From positions 1 through 13,068 of the forward strand of contig JADHYX010000516.1 of the NCBI GenBank assembly GCA_027604685.1: a stretch of DNA of 13,068 nt. Direction: 5' to 3'. Position 1 is the stretch's first letter. Each line of letters opens with the position of its first letter. The position numbers and the translations under genes were made by a program. Positions 7,922 through 13,068 of this stretch are shown one piece after another. The notes under the pieces were generated by a model. The model worked only from the letters and a program-made list of their open reading frames with translations. It did not search any database and was not told the DNA's origin. Source of the DNA: Lobulomyces angularis (Eukaryota; Chytridiomycota; Chytridiomycetes; Lobulomycetales; Lobulomycetaceae).

Positions 7922-10084
7922 ATGCCTCAATCTACTACTGCTTCTTCCATACATTCGATAGATGAAGGAAGAAAATTGTTTCGTTTTTTGACGCTTTCAA
8001 AAAATACCTCTGCTTTAAATTTTCTCTCATACTTAGTGGCAACTTCTTTTGCCATTTGTCTTTTTGTAAATATTTTATTCAATGCTTTCTTTTTTAATGT
8101 TTTTTTTTTTCCAAATTCCTAACATTTAGGTTTTTTTAAATGCTACTCAAGTATGGGCTTATAAAAATGGTTTTCTAAAGTTTTTATTTTAGGGATTTGT
8201 ATTAAGTCAAATTGTTAAGGTTCCATCTAGTGAATTAGGCTATACATCTGGATCTTTAAGTTTCTATGATGAAATTTTCAGTTTGTTTTTGGTAGCATTC
8301 TGGGGAATTATATCTGGTAATAAGTTAAAGAATTTTTATTTAAACTGTATTTTTTTTTTTTTTTTTAAGATTTTTTTGGAAGAAGATTGGTTTATGCATT
8401 GGGATTTTTTTTCATGTCTGTTGGAATATTTACATTTACTTTTGCCCAAAATGTTTATCCTCAGCTGTTAATATTTAGATTGGTGTTTGCATTAGGTGGG
8501 GCTGCAACAAGTTCCATGTAAAGTTCTATTTTAAATATTTACTGAATCCAATCTTAAATATGAAATAGGTTAACGGCTGTTTTGGCCGATCAAGTGCAGG
8601 ATGAATCGAAAGGAAAACTTTCTGGTAAAAACTAAGCAAGGTTGTAGAATTTAACATTTTTTTTTTATATATCTTTTTTCCATCTACGAAAAAAAGGTGT
8701 TGTTGGATTATTTTCTGGTCTTGGAGCGCTTATTGGTAAGAAGAGAACTTGTGTGTTGAATTAAACTTTTTTTAGCATTGTTCGGATTTTTGAGATTACC
8801 TACAATGTTTAAAGTTAATGGTTTACAATACACATTTTACATTGTTGGATCGATATGTTTTCTTTTTTCCATTTTTATATGGTTTTCCTTAAAAAATAGA
8901 GTTGTTGTTAAAAAGAATATCAACATTAATAATTCATCCAGCAGCCCCAGAACTCCTAACAGCACTGGAAATGCCACTAACGCAAGTTCTGATGGACTTA
9001 TTCCGAATTATGAAGTGGAAAACGCTGCCCCTACTAGTAAGGAAGAACATTTGCTTACAAATAATAATTTTGTTAATGAATAGGTAATTCTCATATTCCC
9101 CGTTCTGCTAGATCTATAGAAAATTGTCCCGCTGTGATAAAGTCAAAAAGTTTTCCTATAGTAGTCAAAGAAGGACTGTATGCTATAAAAGATCCTAAGG
9201 TGTTATTAGGTATTTTTTATGCTAGAAATTACTTTTTTATTAAATTTGAAGTTTTTAAAAATGTTCAGGTTATGTTGGTGGTTTTTTAGCAAGAGGAGAT
9301 ACTATTATTTTAACCTTATTTTTACCCCTTTGGGTTTACAAGTATTACATTTCTAATGGCACATGTTCAGCAGATAATCCAGATGATGTAGGAATCAAAG
9401 GTTAGCATTACTGAAAAAATTAATTTTTTAATTACCCTTTATTGAAAAATAAAAGATATGTGTAGATCAGCTTATATTTATGCATCCACTTTAAGCGGTA
9501 TAGCGCAAACAGTGGCATTAGTTGGTGCACCATTAGTTGGCTGGTTTAGGTATTTTTACATTTAAGATGCATTTCGCTTTATTAAAATTTTATTCATGTT
9601 ATATCTATTATAGTGATAGGTTTTACCGCCCAATTTCAATGGTTCTATCTGCCATTATTGGAGGTTTAGGATATTTTTTACTGTACTTTCAAAAAGATCC
9701 AACTCAAAAAATCAGTTTTTTCATTGTAAGTTTAGTAGGTTTGGGAGAAATCGGCATGGTGGTTTCAAGTTTGACGTTTGTTACTGGTAAACATATACCA
9801 CTAGGAAGTCGTGGTAGCATTGCAGGAATGTATTCCATGTTTGGTGCTTTAGGAATTTTAATAAATACTAAACTTGGAGGGTAATTGAACTTTAAACAAA
9901 AAAAACTAATAACATTATAAATTTTATTTTACTTAGTTGGTTATTTGATAATTGGGATGTAGGAGGAGCCTTTTTTTTAATGGGTGTTTGTCACGTTTTT
10001 TGTTTGTTGTTGGGTTTTGTGGTAATGATCAATGATTTTAGAAAAGGTTCAACTCATACTAGTGAAGCTGAAGAAATTATTTAA
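7922..10084 (+). CDS. Major facilitator superfamily (MFS) transporter
   Basis: Twelve exons: 7922-8065, 8130-8150, 8193-8316, 8370-8517, 8569-8624, 8697-8735, 8776-9036, 9084-9209, 9269-9400, 9456-9549, 9614-9880 and 9937-10084. They join in phase to 1560 nt (519 aa) with a TAA stop. Hydrophobic segments fit a 12-helix carrier. Family marks include FLNATQGFVL in helix 1 (built from a 21-nt microexon) and VPSSELG. Motif A is DFFGRR at 97-102, its C-half echo is SDRFYRP, then RGSIAGMYSMFGALGIL and GGWLFDNWDVGGAFF near the end. An Asn/Ser-rich cytoplasmic loop (about 215-290) separates the halves. Intron 7 (9037-9083, GTAAGG donor) is required: without it translation stops at 9081-9083 after about 280 residues. 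Introns are 40-72 nt, some ending in AAG. The gene is divergent from the dipeptidase. A decayed partial copy lies just upstream. The transported compound cannot be told from sequence. Confidence 0.9.
8130..8150 (+). other. 21-nt microexon (MFS exon 2)
   Basis: Seven codons, VFLNATQ, flanked by a TTTAG acceptor and a GTATGG donor, in phase 0 on both sides. Including it joins the end of exon 1 (ICLF) to GFVLSQIVK and gives a continuous first helix of MFS type. Reading through the following 42-nt intron 2 instead meets an in-frame TAG. Confidence 0.8.
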
Positions 10085-10396
10085 TGTTTCTTTATTATTA
10101 ACTGTAACTTGGCAAGTTTTTTAGCTAGTTAAAATAGAATATTTTAGAAAAAAAATTTTAATTAATACTTGAATTTTTTTTTTTTTTTTTATATTTATAA
10201 TCTGATTTCAAATGATCAAAAAAAAAAAAGGAAAATAATTTAAATGTATCTAAAATTATACTAATTTATATATATATTAAATTCTTAATTTAATAAAATT
10301 TTTAAATAATTTAAATACATTTTCAGTAATACAAAAGATATGTTAATTCCTTTTTTTTTTCTTTATGAAAAAAATTTTTTTATAAACAATTCAGAT
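10085..10396. other. Convergent 3' spacer between MFS and F-box genes
   Basis: The MFS gene (plus) and the F-box gene (minus) converge here, so both 3' untranslated regions and their poly(A) sites should lie within about 310 bases. The spacer is almost pure A/T with a T17 run at 10174-10190. I cannot assign a specific poly(A) signal. Confidence 0.5.
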
Positions 10397-12142
10397 TTAA
10401 AAGGATTCGGAATAATCAATTCCAGATTGATCAAAAATCTTTTGAATATCCAGGCGAGTACCAAATAAAATTTCTTGATTGACTCCAATTCTAACAATTT
10501 TATTTTTAGGTTTTGATAAAAATTTTTTCAAACTCTCAACGGATACTTTTTTCCATGCAGAAATTGGTTGAAAATTTTCATTTCTTATATAAAAACCAAA
10601 GCTTTTTAAGTTAGGTAAATTGTTTGATATGAATGTAAGTTTTGAATCATCTATTTTTTTTTTTTTTAAAAAAATAAAAAAAAAAAAAATTAATGTACCT
10701 AATTCTGTATCATGCGAATGGTATCGTTCTGTTTCATCAAGTAATAAAGTGAAATGAAATTCGTTTAAACTTTCACTAGAAAATTTTAAAAATTTTGATA
10801 ATGTTTCCCAATTAACAAAATCCAAACTCCTCTGTCTTCCGTCTATTTTTCCACTTATAAATTGAAGCTGTATGTTATTTTTAATAATTGCCAGAAATAT
10901 CCCATCATTGTATTTTAGTTGTATATCTTAAAATTTACTTTTAAAAAATTTTTCATTTCGATTTAAAAATTCTGATACCTAAAATTTTAATGTTCTTGGC
11001 CTCACTAAATATCAAGTCTGCAGCGTTGAAGTCGAAATCACCAGGGTCATTAGGATCTAAAGAACCTGTCAAGGATAAAGAAGTCAAATTTTTAAGATTT
11101 CCTTTAAGTATTTTAGCCAAACTAAAGCTTATTTCATCTGAAAAAACCGAAAATTAAAAAATAATACATAAACACGTATAGATTTAGAAGTTTACCAATC
11201 TCTAATTTTTCAACAGATTTAAGGGGATATAATTTAAAAAAATCTTCTTTTTTTCCTTTTAGTTCCAATAAGCTAAAAATTTTTAATTTACTGAACCCAC
11301 TTTTTATTGAAATATTTTTTTTTTCGAGTTCATCTAAATCATAGTCTTTATTCCAGCTAAATTCTAAAAGATTTATTTCCAACTTTGTTAACAATTTACA
11401 GTTTGTGAATATATTATGCAAGTCGTCCAGATTGAAATTAATTCTATCACTACCACTCATAATACAAAAGCTTAAACTCTTCAAATTTTTGGTATATAAA
11501 AGTAGTACTCCTAATAAATTTTTAAACAACTTCTTATTCAGCGTTGATCGAAACTTCATATCACTAAAAAATTCTAAGAGAACTATGTTTGGGTTAAACC
11601 AACCTGATTTTTTCTTTCGATATTCTTGATTCAGCTTCAATCCCACATTTAATAAATGTAACTTACTCAAGTTATCATGATTTGAATATACTGGATGATA
11701 TTTTAATCAAAAAAAAATAAATAAATAAATAATTTGAAAATTAAAAAAAAAAAAATAAATTCGAAAATTAATAATAAAAACCTTGAGTCCACAACAATGG
11801 CAGTGCTACCGTGGACCATTGTTTGTTTACAAGAGAAAGATTTACTAAAAATGTGTTGGATTCTGATTCATCAGTTTTAAAGTGCATAAAAATTGAGAGT
11901 AAAATTTCGTCAGGAATTCTTTTTGTGAAGTGACTTTTGTTCTTACTTTTTGAATAATGGTTATCTAGTATTTTTGGTGAAAATTGAGAAATGCTGTAAT
12001 CCGTAGGTTTATTTTTTTCACTCATTTTTTCAATAAGGTAAACCGCTTTATCATGCAGCTCCATTAGCTCTTCATCTTTAGAATTTTGACTTTCAAGTGT
12101 AAGGGCTACTTTTACAGTGAATTCAAATAGTTCATTTTCCAT
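10397..12142 (-). CDS. F-box and leucine-rich-repeat protein
   Basis: Five exons: 12142-11782, 11690-11196, 11137-10979, 10926-10699 and 10650-10397. They join in phase to 1497 nt (498 aa). The start is the first in-frame ATG (MENELFEF); the open frame extends to 12214 but without another ATG. Residues 75-119 form the F-box: RIPDEILLSIFMHF, then NLSLVNKQWSTVALPLLW. The remaining ~380 residues contain irregular Leu-rich strands such as NLKSLSF, KLLTKLEINLLEF, KLKIFSLLEL, NLKNLTSLSLTG and NLPNLKSFGF, typical of LRR-type substrate receptors. F-box proteins join Skp1 and cullin in SCF ubiquitin ligases; the target here is unknown. The N-terminal 70 residues are charged and may form helices. Intron 1 (91 nt) has a weak GTTTTT donor. 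Intron 4 (10651-10698) is 48 nt and contains no stop, so retention would simply add 16 mostly Phe/Lys residues. Confidence 0.85.
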
Positions 12143-12621
12143 TTTTTTAATTATGAGTTTTGTGGTGTTTACTCTTTTTTTTCCTTTTATTAAAAGTTGC
12201 GTTTTTTCTTTCAACTTTTTTTTTTTGTTTGCTTTATCTTTTTACTTTTATTTAACAATAATTTTTTTCCTTTTTTTTTCAAAATTAATTTTTATTATTT
12301 TTTTTTACTCTCCAATACTTCTATTTATTGCTTGGTGATATTCTTGAAACCTATTAATTATTCTGGAAATCTATTGTTTAATTATATATAATTAAATGCT
12401 ATCTGTTGTTTTTGCCATACTTCAATAAAAGAATAGACTAAGAATAGTGTGAATTCAGTTCAATTTATTAATTTATATAAACAGTTTACTATGTAACAAA
12501 AAAAAAACTAAAAATGAAGTTCTTTAATCAAATTTTAAAATTATAAAAAGCAAATGAAAAATCAATAAAGAACCAAAAAATGAAAAAATTGTTTTTTTTT
12601 TTTTCAGAACTCTAGAAATGC
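12143..12621. other. Spacer between F-box and NmrA-like genes
   Basis: Very T-rich on the plus strand. Short plus-strand ORFs here encode only Phe/Ile/Leu runs and look like base-composition artefacts. A T11 run at 12216-12226 lies 74-84 bases before the F-box ATG. A TTTATT at 12464-12469 (AATAAA on the minus strand) could be the poly(A) signal of the NmrA-like gene, about 155 bases after its stop, but this is weak in such DNA. Confidence 0.4.
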
Positions 12622-13068
12622 TTAGTGCTTAGAATAAAGTGTTTCAAAATCTTTTGGTTTGATGCTATCAACAGGAAAGTTTGATAAAGTATATGCTTTT
12701 CCTTCAGCCTGAATAAGTCTTAAATAATTTCCAAAAACTTCATATGGGTTTTTATCTTTTAGAAATTTTTGTTCACTTTCGATAGAGACATAATTGGGAA
12801 CAAATTTCTTTCCTGTAAGTCTTTCGTTATACTGTAAAATTTCATTCAAACTTTTATGAACTGAAGCAATCCTTAAATAATATTCACCCTTTTTAGGAGA
12901 AATTGAAATGTCTTTGTTGTCGGGACTTAGTCTTGGATCGTTTATACTTGCTGTCAAGTATGAACCAATATCTTCTAATGCAGTAAAACTTACTTTTTGG
13001 TTTCCATCTCCAGTTATATCAACTGTCAATTTTTCATCATCAAAGGAATAAAATGGAGATGTTGCCCA
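12622..13068 (-). CDS. NmrA-like family protein, C-terminal part (5' end outside window)
   Basis: The open frame covers 148 codons plus the TAA stop and is still open at the right edge, so only the C-terminal part is present. Leading residues WATSPFYSFDDEKLTVDI precede TGDGNQKVSFTALEDIGSYL, which matches the family GDG-x-x-k-x-[SP]-f-x-x-x-x-DIG block, where the last strands of the Rossmann-type fold meet the substrate-side domain. It continues with INDPRLSPDNK, EILQYNERLTGKKF and a C-terminus ending LYSKH. NmrA-like and isoflavone-reductase-like proteins bind NAD(P) and act as redox sensors or reductases; the nucleotide-binding GxxGxxG motif would lie upstream, outside the window. No intron is seen in this part. 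A family-level call is reasonable; the specific function is not known. Confidence 0.75.
   Translation of the reverse strand, partial: WATSPFYSFDDEKLTVDITGDGNQKVSFTALEDIGSYLTASINDPRLSPDNKDISISPKKGEYYLRIASVHKSLNEILQYNERLTGKKFVPNYVSIESEQKFLKDKNPYEVFGNYLRLIQAEGKAYTLSNFPVDSIKPKDFETLYSKH

Noticed and set aside
4740..10084. Dipeptidase plus MFS carrier as a secondary-metabolite cluster
   Set aside because: No biosynthetic enzyme is present nearby. A divergent pair of a peptidase and a carrier of unknown substrate is not enough to call a cluster.
11711..11732. AAAT-type short repeat in F-box intron 1
   Set aside because: It is a short, imperfect run in a genome full of A/T simple sequence, with no sign of function beyond ordinary slippage DNA.
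12117..12391. Plus-strand ORFs rich in Phe/Ile/Leu that look like membrane peptides
   Set aside because: They come from T-rich DNA read in frames with TTT/ATT codons, partly opposite F-box exon 1, and show no conserved pattern.
1..13068. CRISPR arrays, tRNA and rRNA genes
   Set aside because: No spaced direct repeats, no tRNA T-loop sequence with matching acceptor stem, and no rRNA segments were seen on either strand; the DNA is eukaryotic in gene structure.

Overview
The window looks like nuclear DNA from a strongly AT-rich fungus, probably an early-diverging (zoosporic or zygomycete-grade) lineage. Three genes carry many short GT-AG introns (about 40 to 91 nt), homopolymer A/T runs are everywhere, and the gene set is F-box/LRR, NmrA-like, MFS carrier, secreted M19-type dipeptidase and CAMK-like kinase. 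The lineage is an inference from style only; no rRNA or other marker gene is present.

Layout, left to right. (1) 347-1755: remnant of a Tc1/mariner (IS630-type DDE) transposon. Its minus-strand transposase (679-1674) is broken by an in-frame stop and several frameshifts. (2) 2256-3680, minus: an intact, intronless serine/threonine protein kinase of 474 aa. (3) 3681-4739: about 1 kb with no convincing gene. (4) 4740-6854, minus: an 11-exon membrane-dipeptidase-like (peptidase M19) gene, 508 aa as modelled, with a signal peptide. (5) 7251-7508, plus: a decayed partial copy of exons 3 and 4 of the neighbouring MFS gene, lying in the dipeptidase/MFS spacer. (6) 7922-10084, plus: a 12-exon major facilitator transporter of 519 aa. 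(7) 10397-12142, minus: a 5-exon F-box/leucine-rich-repeat protein of 498 aa. (8) 12622-13068, minus: the C-terminal 148 codons of an NmrA-like protein that runs off the right edge.

Exon models were built by hand from reading-frame continuity, GT/AG sites and family motifs. Every modelled junction keeps phase, and all three spliced genes end in frame at a stop. The dipeptidase and MFS genes are divergently transcribed across about 1.07 kb and could be functionally linked (extracellular peptide hydrolysis and uptake), but nothing in the sequence shows the MFS substrate.

I see no new multi-gene system. The points most worth following are the intron-bearing MFS relic, the decayed transposon, the intronless kinase followed almost at once by an A19 run, the in-frame alternative splice options, and the His-x-His metal motif in the dipeptidase.
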